A stretch of DNA of 64,000 nucleotides from Oehlia diaphana (GCA_003833135.1 QZLH01000474.1:1-64000), one strand, 5' to 3'; positions 1-12,940 are shown, counted from the stretch's first letter. Notes: a model not told the origin generated them from the sequence alone. Translations and numbers: made by a program.

Positions 1-140
1 ATTAATCCTAGAAATACAATTTTACTACCATTAGATTCGGCTTGTTGAGACGATTCCAATGAACTATATTTCATCTTTTTCTGATCACTGGATCAAAAAT
101 TAGCAAACTGCCTGATTGGTGATGGTATTTGGCAAAAATG

Positions 141-204
141 CCAATCAGTCACCAATCGGTCACCAATCAGCTACCTGATTGGTGCCTGATTGGTGACTGA
201 TTGA
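141..204. repeat. Imperfect 30-bp inverted repeat (hairpin)
   Basis: The left arm (141-170) and the right arm (175-204) are reverse complements at about 27 of 30 positions, with a four-base loop. Each arm is itself built from short repeats of ccaatcagtcacc, or its complement ctgattggtg. An additional gattggtgatgg copy lies just upstream. The layout suggests a hairpin or a transposon end, but no transposase is present. Confidence 0.7.
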
Positions 205-1323
205 TGCCTGATTTTTCACTTTTCGACCTGTGAAAAATGCATAATATATATCTAAAATAAAAGTTTTGCTAACTTGCTCTCTAGGTTAAATAACATTCAT
301 TTTACTTTATATAAATTTTATTTATTTTGATATTATAGAATATAATAACTAAATTTTCTTATATTTTTAACAATGTTTTTTATTTTTTATTGTAATTATA
401 ATTTACATTTTTTTATTTTTTTCAAAAATTTAGGCAAAATTATATAATTATATAAAATTTACAAGTAAGTTAAATTACTCAAGTTAAATTACTCTTAGTT
501 AAAATTAGTTTTATACCTAAAATAAAATCAATTTATATGTATAAATTGTATAATAAATCTGGGATTTAAAGTTTAATTTGAAATACTCAAATGTTATTAT
601 AAATAATACAAAAAATTTGCAGTAAAGAATTCAAATTATTATATAATAAAAAATGCTAAGTAATAAATGGTTCAATTTACAAAAATATATGTAGTTATTT
701 AAAATAAAATCAATTTTATTATTTAAAATGCAAAATAAATTTGAATATTAGAACTACATTTTGACATCATTTGGAATTCTAGTGCTTTTTTACTTTTTGA
801 GAAAATTAACTACAAATGTTTAAATTAAAAATAGAAAATACTAAATAAAAAAAAAAATTTTTAACAATATAAAATATTTTATGCAAAAAAAATATAAATT
901 TGCTTTAAAATAATTATAAGAAATTTTTAAATAAAAAAATATAATTACAAGTTTTATTATAGAAAGATTGCTAAAATAAATTTTATATTAATTTATTATT
1001 GATAAAATCTATGGGTTTTCATCTTTCAAACAAGCTATTTTACAAATAATTTGGTGAGATTATCAATTTTTTAATTCTGGTTTTTTTATAACATACTGTA
1101 TAAGAAAAAGTAAAAAAGTACTTTTTTGAAATATTTCAGTCAATATTTATATTAAAAATGCAATTTATTATTATTGGATTCTATTTATTGAAATATATTT
1201 AATAATATAAATTTTATTAAAATCCAATTAATAGATTACTTAAAGTAGAGGTATATAGGATAAGAAATTATTAAAAATTTCTTTATAATGCAATTTTAAT
1301 TAGAGTTAATATATAAACTATAT

Positions 1324-1495
1324 AAACTCAAATTTGAGTTAATTTATAATATAATTCAGATCTTATTTTTCCTACTAAAAAAATTCAATTTTTTGAATAA
1401 ATAATAAAAACTCAAATTTGAGTTAAATTTATAGTATAGTTTAGATCTTAATTTTCCTACTAAAAAAATTCAAGTTTTTGAATAAATAATAAAAA
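1324..1495. repeat. Two tandem copies of an 84-bp AT-rich unit
   Basis: Each copy starts with aaactcaaatttgagtta and ends with ttgaataaataataaaa. The second copy starts 84 bases after the first and differs at a few positions. It is non-coding; the start of each unit contains the short palindrome ctcaaatttgag. Confidence 0.75.
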
Positions 1496-2072
1496 GAAAA
1501 AAGTTTTACTTTTATAAGTTTATTAAATATTTATTGCTACTTTAAATGCAAAAACAGAAGGTGTGATATAGGTAACAAATTTCATGATAGTTATGAAATA
1601 AAAATTACATATATAAAAATTATAGTTGTGATAATGTTAAGATCTAAAAATTTTGGATTCTAAGAAAATATCAAAAAATCACCACATGGTAAATTGTAAT
1701 CATCACTGCACCAATATTAGCAAATATAGTGGGCGGAGTTTCATGACATTTTTAATTCTGCCCTAATTCTGGTAAGGTGACAATCTCCAGCGATGATACC
1801 TAGCCTATTTAAACCAATCAGTCATTTGTCCGGAAAAATCGGATTTCACGTAACCAAAAAATCTGAACGTGGTGTCACGTAGATCTCTACACGGCAACCA
1901 ATCATATTTATTGTTGATTCTAAATGTCTTATACGATGACCTCATAGATTGAAGTTACTTCACCAGATTTGGTTATCGAGGGAATTTGCTTTATTTTTTT
2001 TCCGTAAAAAATTTTTTACTGAAATTATCTATATTAGTTAACAATTTCAGTTAGTTCGATAACCTTTGATAA

Positions 2073-4278
2073 ATGTCTCAGGTTATGGATACTCCGGGCG
2101 AAAAATGTCCGCTCTGTGCTGATAAACAACGTTTGGTTCCACTTTGGTTCCAGGAAAATACTGAGACTTGGATAAAATGCGATATATGCAATGTCTGGTG
2201 TCATGCAAGTTGTCTCAAACTTCCTTCCGAGGAATGTGATAGAATTGATGAATATCATTGTCCAAACTGTACACGGACTCATGGTCCTAGTGTCTGTAAG
2301 TGAAATTTCGTTGTCAAATGATATATAATCAATTGTATTATAATTCGTTCACGAAATTTATCTCGTGTAATTTTTTTTTAATTGAAGATAAAGTGGGAAT
2401 AAGAAAGTCAAAACGCGAACATTCCAAAGTCAATTATGCTGATTTAGAAAATGGTTTAACTGGCAATCCTTATAAATGGAAACGTGTTCTCGATTCAAAA
2501 ATATTTCAAAAGCACAAATTCCGTAAAATACGTGGTGAACAGTTGACAATAGATTGGGTGCGTTGGTTTGGACTTGAAGAGCCTATCATTATCGAAAATC
2601 CAGATGGCCTTGATATGAAAATGCCTCATAAGGACATCACAGTTAGCGAAATTGCCGAAACTGTTGGTATGTTCATTAGATGATTACCCTAATTTAAGAC
2701 AAAACTAATATAAAATTTATTGTTTGATCAGGTTATGATACTCCTGTTGATGTAATTGGTAATGTAGCTTCTAGTTGTACAACGTCATTTCTGCGGCGCA
2801 CTTATTAAATATATTTATCTTTCTTAAAGATGTTTCTACCCAGCAAGAAATTCCTGATTGGAATATGTATAAATGGGCTACTTATTTCGACGGACCAAAA
2901 CGGGATCAGGTCTTAAATGTAATAAGCCTGGAAGTAAGCGAAACACCCTTCGGCGATTCGATATTGCGACCACGCATTGTAAGGTATGCTAAAATAATAA
3001 TAAAATTTTGTTTTCGTAACCAATTTATCGATATTTTTTTAAATTAAATAGAGAGCTTGATTGGGTCGAGAACATGTGGCCAAATAAAAAAATGGTCGAA
3101 TATCCTAAAGTTCAGCTTTACTGCCTTATGAGTATTAAGGATAGCTTTACCGATTTCCATATTGATTTTGGTGGATCATCTGTTTTCTATCATGTTATAA
3201 GGGGATCAAAAGTATTTTATTTTGTTCCGCCAACACCATCTAATTTAAAGAAGTATTCAAGATGGATATCATCACCAGAGCAATCCATGACCTTTTTTGC
3301 CGATTTGGTCAAAGATTGTTTTGAAGTGAAATTAGTTGCTGGTAATACTATGTAAGAATTTCTATTTATTTACTGCAAAGGATTTTCCTTAATGTCTAAT
3401 AATTTTGACAAATTATTTATTCACGTTAGGATAATTCCTACCGGATGGATTCATGCAGTATATACACCAGATGATTCGATAGTTATTGGAGGCAATTTTT
3501 TGCATGGGTTCAATATTGGAATACAATTGGCTATTTATGACATTGAGAAACGTACTAATGTTCCAATAAAATATCGATTTCCATATTTTGAGAAAATGAG
3601 TTGGTATGCTGGAAAGCATTATAACAAGATACTTAAAGGTGATAAAAGGATAGTTACAAATTTCGCTTTTAAGGTATTATTACTAATGATAAAAATTTTC
3701 TAGAGGATCCATCATCTTTGTCTCAATGGGAGTTGAAAGGCATAGTGGAACTTGCACTGTTTTTACTTGGTTTTACTGGTAAACTCGAGTCAAATAGTGA
3801 ATCAACAATGGAAGAACGGCAATTAATAAAAGACAATATTCCAAATGAGGTATCTGATCCTATAAGATTAACGAAAAGATTAAGTAGACGGATAAATAGG
3901 ATTATAAACCAAGGTAATATGAATTTCGATGAGGAAGAATCAGAAGACCAAAAGGTTAATATAAAATCGTGTAGAAGGAATCATGATGATAATAGTGGAA
4001 CATCACGAAAAGATAACTCTGTTTCCACAAAAATCAAGTTAAGGGTTAAAAAACGAGTGTTAGAAGATGATCATGAAAGAAGTGTAAAGTGGGCAAAAAC
4101 TAGTAGTTCAGTCCCACGACCACCACCATATAATTATAGCATTTATAGTTATGATGAAAATGACCGAGAATCATCAACTTCACCAACGCCAGAAGAAATA
4201 GCGAAAGTTGAACAAATAATAAAGGAAAAAATTCGAGAGTTCGAGCTAGAAAATAGAAAGAAAAGTTACAAAAGTTAA
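2073..4278 (+). CDS. PHD-finger and JmjC-domain histone demethylase (JHD1/KDM2-like)
   Basis: A nuclear Fe(II)/2-oxoglutarate dioxygenase, expected to remove methyl groups from histone H3 lysine (H3K36 in the JHD1/KDM2 family). Seven exons join in frame to about 588 residues: 2073-2295, 2388-2666, 2732-2758, 2830-2983, 3052-3351, 3430-3638, 3704-4278. An N-terminal PHD finger (about residues 12-70) shows the Cys/His ladder CPLC..CDIC..CHASC..CPNC. The JmjC core follows, with the metal-binding HID in FHIDFGGSS and the distal His in TGWIHAVYTP. The C-terminal 190 residues are charged and low in complexity, with KKRVLEDD-like basic patches that could be nuclear localisation signals. Exon 3 is only 27 bases. 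The start codon is the first ATG ahead of the PHD finger. Substrate specificity is inferred from family only. Confidence 0.88.
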
Positions 4279-4691
4279 AGGGAAATAAAATGATCTCATT
4301 GAGAATTTACATACTCAAGCATTAATTACAAATTTGATACATTTATTTTATTCAATAAATTGTTTGATAAAATGATATCTGGTTAACGGTGCGACAACTG
4401 CGAATTTTACTTCAATCTAAAAATATAATTCCGGGAATTTCTTATTAGGAAATTTAATAATTCCGGGCGGCTCTATGAATTCACGCCCGCCCTAAAAATG
4501 TTGACGCAAAGACAGCAAAAGTGTAACAAATACCGCTTTGACGTTCCACACGATTTGGATTTAGTAAGTAGGATCTATTCATTTACACATTATCCATTAT
4601 AGTTTATAGGGTTATTATATAGGGTTATTAAATAATAATAATATAAATGCACTATAATTATAATTTTATACTATGTATGTATGCTAATAAT
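4279..4691. other. Intergenic region between convergent genes
   Basis: This separates the 3' ends of the JmjC gene (+) and the STE20-like kinase gene (-). It contains a slightly GC-richer patch at about 4390-4570 with two attccggg repeats. I see no ORF or RNA gene. Confidence 0.5.
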
Positions 4692-6281
4692 TTACAATTG
4701 TAATTTTTCAATTGCGAGAGAGAATTCTTTTATAAAATGATGAGATAGTAAATCAGTAGCAGATGGTCTTTCAACAGGATTTACTTTAAGACAATCTCTC
4801 AAGAAATTTTCAAAATCTAAAGAAATATTTAATGGAATTGGAGGAGTTCCTACAGTTCTTATTAACTCTACGACCTTTCTTTGGCCCAAAGGAAACCATG
4901 GAGGACGACCATCAATTAATTCTATTGCCATAATACCTAAAGACCATATATCAACTTTACTATTGTAAATTTGGTCATGTAATACTTCAGGAGCCATCCA
5001 ATATAAAGTTCCGAGTTTTAATGAAGCTCTTGAATGTAAAGAAGAAGAACCAAAATCAGCTATCTTAACTATACCGTCGTTTGATAGTAAAATATTCTGA
5101 GCTTTAATATCTCTATGTATTATTCCCATTGAATGAATGTATTCTAAACCTTTTAAAACTTCTCTACATACGAATGCAATTTCATGTTCAGTTAATCTTT
5201 TTGATTGTCGTTTGTGCCTTATATCCCACAGAGACCCCTGTTCACAATATTCCATTAATAAACATAGTGTATAATTAGGTAATTCTGAATCATAATCGTT
5301 TGTTGAAGAGTAATCTTCGTAAATATATTGTTTATGATTTTGAATTATGTTTTGATGACGTAATAGGCGACAAGCCAAGATTTCGGAATATGTTACGTTA
5401 AGAAGTTTTGAGGAGGATAAATTTATTAATTTTATTGCTAAAATTTGTTGTGACTTTCGATGTGTGCACTTATAAACTTTGCCCAATGCTCCTGAATTAA
5501 TTTGATCCATATTAAATATATCGCGTACGTCTAGCTCTTCAACCGAATTCCTAATTTTTGACAGATAAAGATGTTTATTTTGTGATTCGGCTCTTTCATC
5601 AATAACTTCCCAATTATTATTTATTATTTTTGGTTTCATTTCTTCAAAATCACAAGAATAATGTGTTATATCCGTAAGGGTTGTTTCATATGCTGAAGTT
5701 GATGCTGAAAAAACGCTTGATGCATGTCTGCTATTTAATGTTCCAGTACTACATTTGTATTTATTACCTTTACGTCTTAAATTACGTACACGCTTACTAT
5801 CATCTTCGTTATCACTATTACTCATCATTTTTTCATTTTCAAGACCAGCTAACTTTATTAATAATTGTCGATTTTCTTCTTGCATCCTGGCAATTAATGT
5901 AGGTGGTTGTGGTGAAATTTGTGGTGGTTGTAGTTGTTCTTCTTCTTCAATGATGGATGATGTTATATAAGTGGTATATGTCTAACATTCAAAAAAAATT
6001 TTAATAAGTAAAATACCCAGTATGTCCAATTTATATAATATATATAGTTTTTTTTTACTTACTGAAGTTAATAAAGAAAATTTTTTGTGTGTAAAAGGAT
6101 TCTTTATTATTATTACATAATGTTTTGAAAAATGAAACTTAAGTTTATAGACCAGTCCATAAACCAAAGCAATCAACACGTTAATCAAAATTAGATTACC
6201 AAGTTCCGGTATAACCAGATTCACACATTTCGAATATACTATTATCAAAACAAGAAAAAGTATGTTTCTTTTTGTGTCCAT
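4692..6281 (-). CDS. STE20/PAK-like Ser/Thr protein kinase with predicted N-terminal membrane exon
   Basis: The main exon (4692-5981) encodes a complete protein kinase domain in its C-terminal half: a glycine loop in NSGALGKVYKC (first Gly of the usual motif replaced by Asn), the ATP-binding Lys in LAIKLI, HRDIKAQN, DFG in IADFGSSS, and WMAPEVL. GTLYWMAPE is typical of STE20/PAK/GCK kinases. The frame stays open upstream of the first ATG at 5885 back to a ttag acceptor at 5982. A phase-0 intron (5982-6062, gtaagt donor) joins it to exon 1 (6063-6281), giving about 502 residues. Exon 1 holds two hydrophobic stretches, about residues 6-23 and 27-46. No CRIB domain is visible. If the first exon is real, the kinase is membrane-anchored; otherwise the start is the ATG at 5885 (397 residues). 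The kinase call is firm, the exon 1 model is inference. The MAPKKK gene next to it is on the same strand. Confidence 0.82.
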
Positions 6282-6744
6282 TTTATTTATTTATTGAGGA
6301 AAAAAAGACATCTAGTCTAGAAATATTACTTGCAAATTTAAGAGGCATAATATAAACTATTTAACTTAAATGTCAGGCAAAAAGAAAATTTTATCGAATA
6401 CCTGTAATACTTAACTTTATTACGCATGAATAATAAATAGTTTATCGAATAAATTTAAGGGCACGCTTTATGATATCACAAATTTTTATTAATTACCTAA
6501 TCACATGATAATCTTCACCCTAAATGCTAAGGCCGGCTTCAGTACAAAATTTTTATTATTTGTAATTCAAAGACCTCCGAAATTTGCAAGATGTTCAGAA
6601 TGTGTCAAATTATTATTAAAGTTATTTTATTTTTATTTCCAAAATGTGGATATAATTAAATAAATAGATAATATCAAACCAAAATCTTCGTACAAAAATA
6701 AAACAAATTATTGTAAAATAAATAAAATAATAGCATTATATGAA
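6282..6744. other. Intergenic region between the two kinase genes
   Basis: AT-rich spacer containing the 3' end of the MAPKKK gene and the presumed promoter of the STE20-like kinase. I see no ORF, repeat or recognisable motif. Confidence 0.5.
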
Positions 6745-9700
6745 CTAAACTAACACACCGTCTTCGCTTTCAACAGATACTACTGAAGTACTAGATGGTA
6801 ACCCATCTTTGATCATAAATATCTTTTGAGAATCATCTTCTACATGTTCTTTACCATTCGATAATGGCGGGGATGAAGGTCTAAAATCTTCATCACTCAC
6901 GAGTTCTAAAGTTCGCATTGCAGACTCCATTGTTCGCATTGATATATTGCTGAAAGGAGTTGTGGGAGTACTACTAGTGTTAGGTGTTGTATTAGTTGCG
7001 GAGTTTGAGCTTGTACTCAACATACTACCATTATGAGTCCACTCGCTTGATTCCATATTCGCAGAAACTCCTTTAACTGCATCTTCAATCCACGGATGCT
7101 TCAGTAATTCTTTAGCGGAAGGACGTTGTTGTGCTGATCTAATAAAACACTTTTTTAAGAAATCCATTCCTAATTCCGATAACTGTGAGGGATCCGGTAA
7201 AGGTGGATGACCTGTAACTACATGATACATAACAGCCCATTCGTTATCTAAATTTGACCAAGGACGTCTACCAGTGGCCATTTCCAATACACAACATCCC
7301 AATGACCATATATCCATTGATCCTTTACGACCCTTCTCCCCTCCGGTTATTATTTCCGGTGCCTAAATTTTAGACAAATTTGTGAGTATTATTTAATAAA
7401 AATTTATTTTAGAAGTATATTTATTTCAACCAACCATATACATTGGAGTACCGGTTAGACTATGAACATTGGTTTTAGATTTTTGTGCCATTGTAGTTCG
7501 GCCCATTGTCTTCTGATTTTTAGCAAGAATTTTTGCTGCTCCAAAGTCCACAAATTTTATCACTCCATTATGATCTAAAAGTATATCTTTATATAATATG
7601 TGATGTTAGGGGGTAATAATAAAAAAGTTTAATTGTTAAAATAACTACTTACTATCAGGTTTTATATCTCTATGAACTATATCGTTTTCATGTAAGTAAC
7701 CTAACCCATGCAACATCTGATAAACATAATATTGAATTACTCCTTCATCTTCGATACGTCCATGTTCTAACTGAGAGGCAAGACTACCACCCTGACAATA
7801 TTCCATGAAAATATATACTTTGTCCCGATGTACCTCAATACCGTAATATGAAACAATATTTGGATGATCAAGCATTTCCATAACTGACATTTCTTCCTTG
7901 ACAGACTTATAAAGCGTTGTAAGTGAAGATGGATCCTGAAATCGTATTTCCTTGACAGCCATAAGATCTCCAGTATCTAAATTGACAGCCAAATAAACTG
8001 ATCCAAAAGCACCTCCTCCTATAAATTTGCCTTGTTGCCATCGTAAAGAAATATTTGAACTTGATGATGCTAAAAAGACTAAAGGTCGATTTTCAGGTTG
8101 ATTATCGTCAAGAACTTTACCAACAAGACGTTGATCTTGTTCCTTTTCGTAGCGTCTAGCTTCTAATTCATTTAACTTAGCCATCCATTCATCTCGCATA
8201 ACTAAAGAATCCTTGCCGCTATAAGCATTACCATAATTATTTTGTAGTTGAAGAAGAGACTGTAATACAAGATCACTCTGATGGCCAGTTGTCTCTTGCC
8301 GTTGTTGCTCTTCATGAGAAGATCGCGCACCCATAATATCTACATGAGATATAAGTAACCTCATACACATCCCTACTTTGCTACGCAACATAGCAAATTC
8401 ATTTTCTGTTAAACCTAGAATATTGTTACCACGATTTGTCGCCATAGCAAATTCTAAAGCAATTACCGCCCATCTAAACGTTTTGCGATCTGTGGGAACA
8501 CAATCATCACATATAAAACTAACCCAATCTATCGCCATTCGGGTTAATTTAACATTTAATTGCGCACGCACAGCATCTCGATGCATATAACGCAAACAAC
8601 GTTGACCTATTTCAGTTGCAAAACTAAAACAGTTTTCAATCAAATCTTGACATTCTTCATTCTTTGTTTTTTCTTTAATTAATGTAACGCTATCAATTAT
8701 TTTATTAGCAAGCTTGAAAACAGTTTTTTTAATTTTAGTCATTTCGCGATTAACGCAAGGTACGTTTGCTCGCGTTTCTAACAAAACTTCAATACCACAA
8801 CCATCGACTGCTTCGCGAAAACGTTGTTTGCATGCTTGTAGTCTTGGATATGCACCAGAAACTAGCCTGATACGGTGAGTTTTGAGTTCAATATTAAGTT
8901 GTTCCATCGACTCAACCATATTAAGACCATTCCATTCAAATTGTACCCTGGGTGATAGAATAAGGACATATTCCGTTCCTATTAATTCTTCATCATAATT
9001 ATCTTGTCTTTTTTCGGACGTAAGAACAGAAGTAAGCAGTTTTTGTATTTGTTGAGGTCGGTTATGAAGCGTTCGTTCAACAATGAAGCACACACCATCA
9101 GACTCATAAGTATCAGGGTACACAAGAACATGTGAGGTATGTTCTAATCCTTTGATAAAAGCTTGATAATTATTATCATCAATAAAATATTCTGCAGCAT
9201 TTTCGAGTTCACCGAAAAGAAATCTACATAAAAGCGATGAAGTTAATAATGAGTATATTTAAATAAATTAAATAATGTACTTACTTCGTAAACCGAATCA
9301 ATCTTCTCAATCTTAAACGTACACTTTCCAAAAGTTTATTATAAAATTTTAAAGGATCAGACTTCGTAGGTCCTAGTCCAAGCTCCTTATCATAATAAGT
9401 CATGACATTCTGAAGTAACTTATTCGTTAGAGAACTATAAAATTGTTAAAATCGTGTGAAAATTGGGTATTAACTAATAAACAGATTCGTTTTTATTAAA
9501 TTAAAAAATTTTCCCATGTATATATGTATAAAAAAGTTCCTAACATTAAGCAAATTTTATACATTATATTCCAAAAAAATAAATATGTAAATGTGTAAAA
9601 AAAAAATTTCAAATACAAAAAGTTACATACTCACCAAAATTGTACTGCAGTTTCAGAATCACCTCCCACTATTTGACGACATATGCCACTTAAAAAAGAC

Positions 9701-11715
9701 CATTCAATTTCTAAAATTTCTGCTTCCTTAAATGACACAGTCTTGTATCCAATTTTGAGATTCCACTGTAGCAACTTAAAGTAAAATTTCAACGAGTCTA
9801 GTAAAACTGAATTATAATTTTCATCGATGCATGGAGGAATATCCCATCCATCTGCAGGTTTGATAAGCTCGAGATATTGAGTTTTGATTTCACATGCTAG
9901 TGAAAGAGAAATTCGAAAATTCTCCATCATCTGCTGAACCATCAACATAGTAGGATCGGACAGACGATTAGAATACGTAAGTAACAATTTCATACATTCT
10001 TCCATAAGTTTAGTTGGAAAATTAAGAAGTTGCTGTAATTCGTTGATATAAGGAGGTAATTTCATTTTAGCAAAAGCAGCAGCATTATCAATCATTACAC
10101 GTTTCGCTTTTAGCAAAAGCGAATTTAAAGTCGATAGCGTTCGTTTTTCAAAAGTTTGTTTCAAACTATTTTCTTTCAATATTCGTTCAAGAAAAGAAGG
10201 ATTTTCTGCATCGGCTGGGGCATCCTTCGGTCGAGTAATTTCCAAAATTCCACTTCCTGTCCAATTTTGTAAAATTTTTAATTGTGTTTGCAAACTACGC
10301 GTTATCGTTAACCATGAATTAAGAGCATCCAAACTATATTGAAATTCTTCTGATTTATATAAAGGTTTATCAAGCATCATTGCTTTGCGTGAATGATAAA
10401 GATTCTCACATGTATCAACTCTCTGAAGTATCTCGGCTACCTGATCAATTGCAGGCACATCACCTGGTTTTACCTCAAATTCTATAACTTCTTTGAGTAA
10501 AACATCGATCATCTGTCGACTTTCCTCAACAATCAACTTCTCTTCCGCAAGTGTACGGCCACGCGTTATAGCACGGATTCCCAACCAAATTTGATAACTT
10601 ATACTAGCCGCTTGCCTTGGGTTTGAACCTGACATACGCCGTTTCTCCGATTTAATAACGTCGCCATTAAGCACGGATGCCAAAAAACTTTGCCATTCCA
10701 TTCTTTCCTTTTGCATTTCATGAGTCAATCCAGGTTTTGTGGTAGAAGTATCGGCATCTTCAGAATTTGGAAAATCGTTAACTACACCATCGGATTCATC
10801 TGAATCGTTAGATGCTCGATCCCAATCAAAAACATCATTACTCCTCCGACTACTTGCAAACCCATCTCTAGAGTGGCGTTTCCTATTACCATATTCATTT
10901 GGAAAATATGAATAATGATCCCAGTCATGTTTTTGGTTTAGACCCTTTTCATCTTTAGTTCTATCACTATAAGATTTTGATTTTCGATTTATAGGATTTA
11001 TAGGTCTCTCATGGCTATGTTCGTTATCATCATCATCATCATAGTCGTTATCATCATCTCTGTCACGGCGATTATAACGGTGATTATTTGGATTACTATT
11101 GAAAATATAATTTTTACAATTTTTAATTATTACGTTTGGATAAGAAAGCGACGATATAAAAGGGTTATTAAACTTTCTATTTACCCGATATCCTCATGCA
11201 TATTATTTGCCGCATTTGCCGCTTCGTAAATCCAATTATCGAACATGATTTGTACATTGTTAGATTTCACCAATTCGTTAATTTCTTCAGTATTTCTATC
11301 ATGGTACTCTTGAGTTGTTACAAGATAAGTCGTCTAAATTTAAAAAATTTAATATAAATATTTCCTTTATATTAACACACAAAGTGAAATTTTCAGTAAA
11401 TCAACAAAAATGTTTGGACGAATACGAAAAAAGAATTCGAAAATAAAATTTTACCCGTTCACTGATCATTGGCGAGACACTACCGCCCTGTTGAAATATT
11501 TTGCTTTCCAGTCTTTGCTTTTGATACTCATCGAGCCCATATAAAACAAAGATTAGATTTTGAAAAGGTCGTTGTGAACTGCCATATCCAACACCGTTCC
11601 TATGATTAACGATTGAATCTCCCGAGATCGCATAACCATTAAAGCTCTCGCGTCCTTCATCCCTTCTTGGCTCTTCGTCTTCGTAAGGAGTGTTAAAACG
11701 TACTGTATTTTTCAT
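6745..11715 (-). CDS. SSK2/SSK22/Wis4-type MAP kinase kinase kinase (MEKK4 family)
   Basis: A MAPKKK expected to act in the stress/osmotic (HOG-type) MAPK cascade by phosphorylating a Pbs2/Wis1-type MAPKK. Exons in transcript order are 11455-11715, 11185-11333, 9635-11095, about 9285-9435, 7653-9223, 7435-7586 and 6745-7362, giving about 1,453 residues. That is close to the usual 1,400-1,580 for fungal SSK2 proteins. A long N-terminal regulatory region is followed by the kinase domain at about residues 1075-1340, with the glycine loop GGGAFGSVYLA, VK in MAVKEI, HRDIKPDN split across an exon boundary, FVDFGAAKI, and PMYM/APEIITG split across another. The tail is Ser/Thr-rich. One junction is odd: exon 4 is in frame only if one A of an AAA run (9420-9422) is ignored, so an assembly indel or misplaced splice site is likely there. 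The start is the ATG at 11715. Confidence 0.9.
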
Positions 11716-11878
11716 TGGAGTCGCAACAAATAATAAGCAAACAAAAATTCTATGAAATTACCAATAGGAAAACTAACTAGTCGGTACTGATAATGATATT
11801 CATTTATCACATGATTTTCTGCGTGATAACTATAATCTCGTTATTTTTGATTTCCGGCAATATTTTTTGGACACAGTG
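11716..11878. promoter_or_regulatory. Shared divergent promoter region (MAPKKK / NECAP)
   Basis: Only 163 bases separate the start codons of the MAPKKK gene (-) and the NECAP gene (+), so both promoters must lie in this spacer or overlap the genes. A tatcacatga element near 11805 is visible, but I cannot assign a factor to it. Confidence 0.5.
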
Positions 11879-12940
11879 ATGTCAGACGAGTACGAAAGCG
11901 TACTGTTAGTAATTCGTGAATGTTATGGTAAGTTTTTATATTAGTTTTTTTTTTCTAATAAAGACGAATTTTTAACAAGAAATATTGTGATCTTAGTATA
12001 TAAAATTCCGCCGAGAACATCTAGTCGAGAATACAAGTAATTGCTTATGTTATATAATATTTTTTAAAAAAAACATTTAATAAAAATTTGTAATTCAGAG
12101 CATCAGAATGGGGTGATATGGAGGCTTTTTTATGGAAAGGACGTTTAAGAGTTATTTCCGTAGGAGAAAAGTGTTTTATAAAGTTAGAAGATGGGACAAC
12201 TGGTAAAATAAGTTTGTTTTTGAGTCTTCTCTTAACTTATATATTTAACACATTTTAACAACTACATCAGGAGAACTATTCGCACAGTGTTTATATGATC
12301 CTGATACTAATACAGTTGAACCTGTACGTGATTCAAGCAGATATTTTGTATTGCGTATTGAAGATGATGGTCGACATGCATTTATAGGCATGGGATTTCA
12401 AGAACGTTCGGAAGCTTTTGATTTTCAAGTAGCTTTACAAGATCATGTCAAGTAATCATCTTAAATTTATTAATAATTCTATAACTCTACTATTAGATAA
12501 TTGACACTTTTTTGTGTATAATAGACATCTCAAAATAGAAAAGGAGTCAGCTGAATATTCTAAAAAAGCCTTACAGCAACCAAAAAGAGACTATAGTTTG
12601 AAAGAAGGTCAAACAATTAGGTTAAAGATTGGCAATGTAAGAACATAATTATATGACATATATGATTTGCAAATCTTTAAAAATTTCATTCTAAGATCCA
12701 TTGTTTTCATAATAGCATAATACGCGGCATATAGATAGTATTTCAAGTATTAATACTGATGAAAGTACAAAAACTGTTCCTCTTTTACCGCCTCCACCTT
12801 CTGCTGCTTCTGTTAGAAAAAAACAAAGTATTTCACCCGCTGCACAAAATATTCAAAGATCTCCTTCGCCTAATGATTTTAGTGATTTTAATGATTTCAC
12901 TAGTTATACTGATTCATCTAATCCTGATATATTTCATTAA
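11879..12940 (+). CDS. NECAP-like adaptin-ear-binding coat-associated protein
   Basis: An endocytic accessory protein of clathrin-coated vesicles that binds the AP-2/AP-1 adaptors through a PHear domain. Six exons join in frame: 11879-11927, 11997-12036, 12099-12202, 12271-12451, 12525-12636, 12716-12940, giving about 236 residues. The PHear/PH-like fold occupies residues 1 to about 150 and shows the family signatures [46 protein letters not shown] and ERSEAFDF. The C-terminal tail is Pro/Ser-rich with DFSDFNDF repeats; acidic Asp-Phe motifs of this kind are typical adaptor-ear ligands. The length agrees with NECAP proteins from other eukaryotes (about 230-275). The start codon is the first ATG and gives the conserved acidic N-terminus (MSDEYESVL). 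Confidence 0.92.

Larger units (their letters stand above)
1..2072. other. AT-rich intergenic region upstream of the JmjC gene
   Basis: No coding frame of convincing composition is visible. The stretch holds an imperfect 30-base inverted repeat near 141-204 and two tandem copies of an 84-base unit near 1324-1495, both listed separately. The last few hundred bases (about 1680-2072) are less AT-biased and probably carry the promoter and 5' leader of the demethylase gene, but I see no specific regulatory motif I can name. Confidence 0.6.

Noticed and set aside
3655..3703. Late donor (gtatta) at the end of JmjC exon 6
   Set aside because: It would leave an intron of about 35 bases; the gtgata donor at 3639 gives a 65-base intron and keeps the phase.
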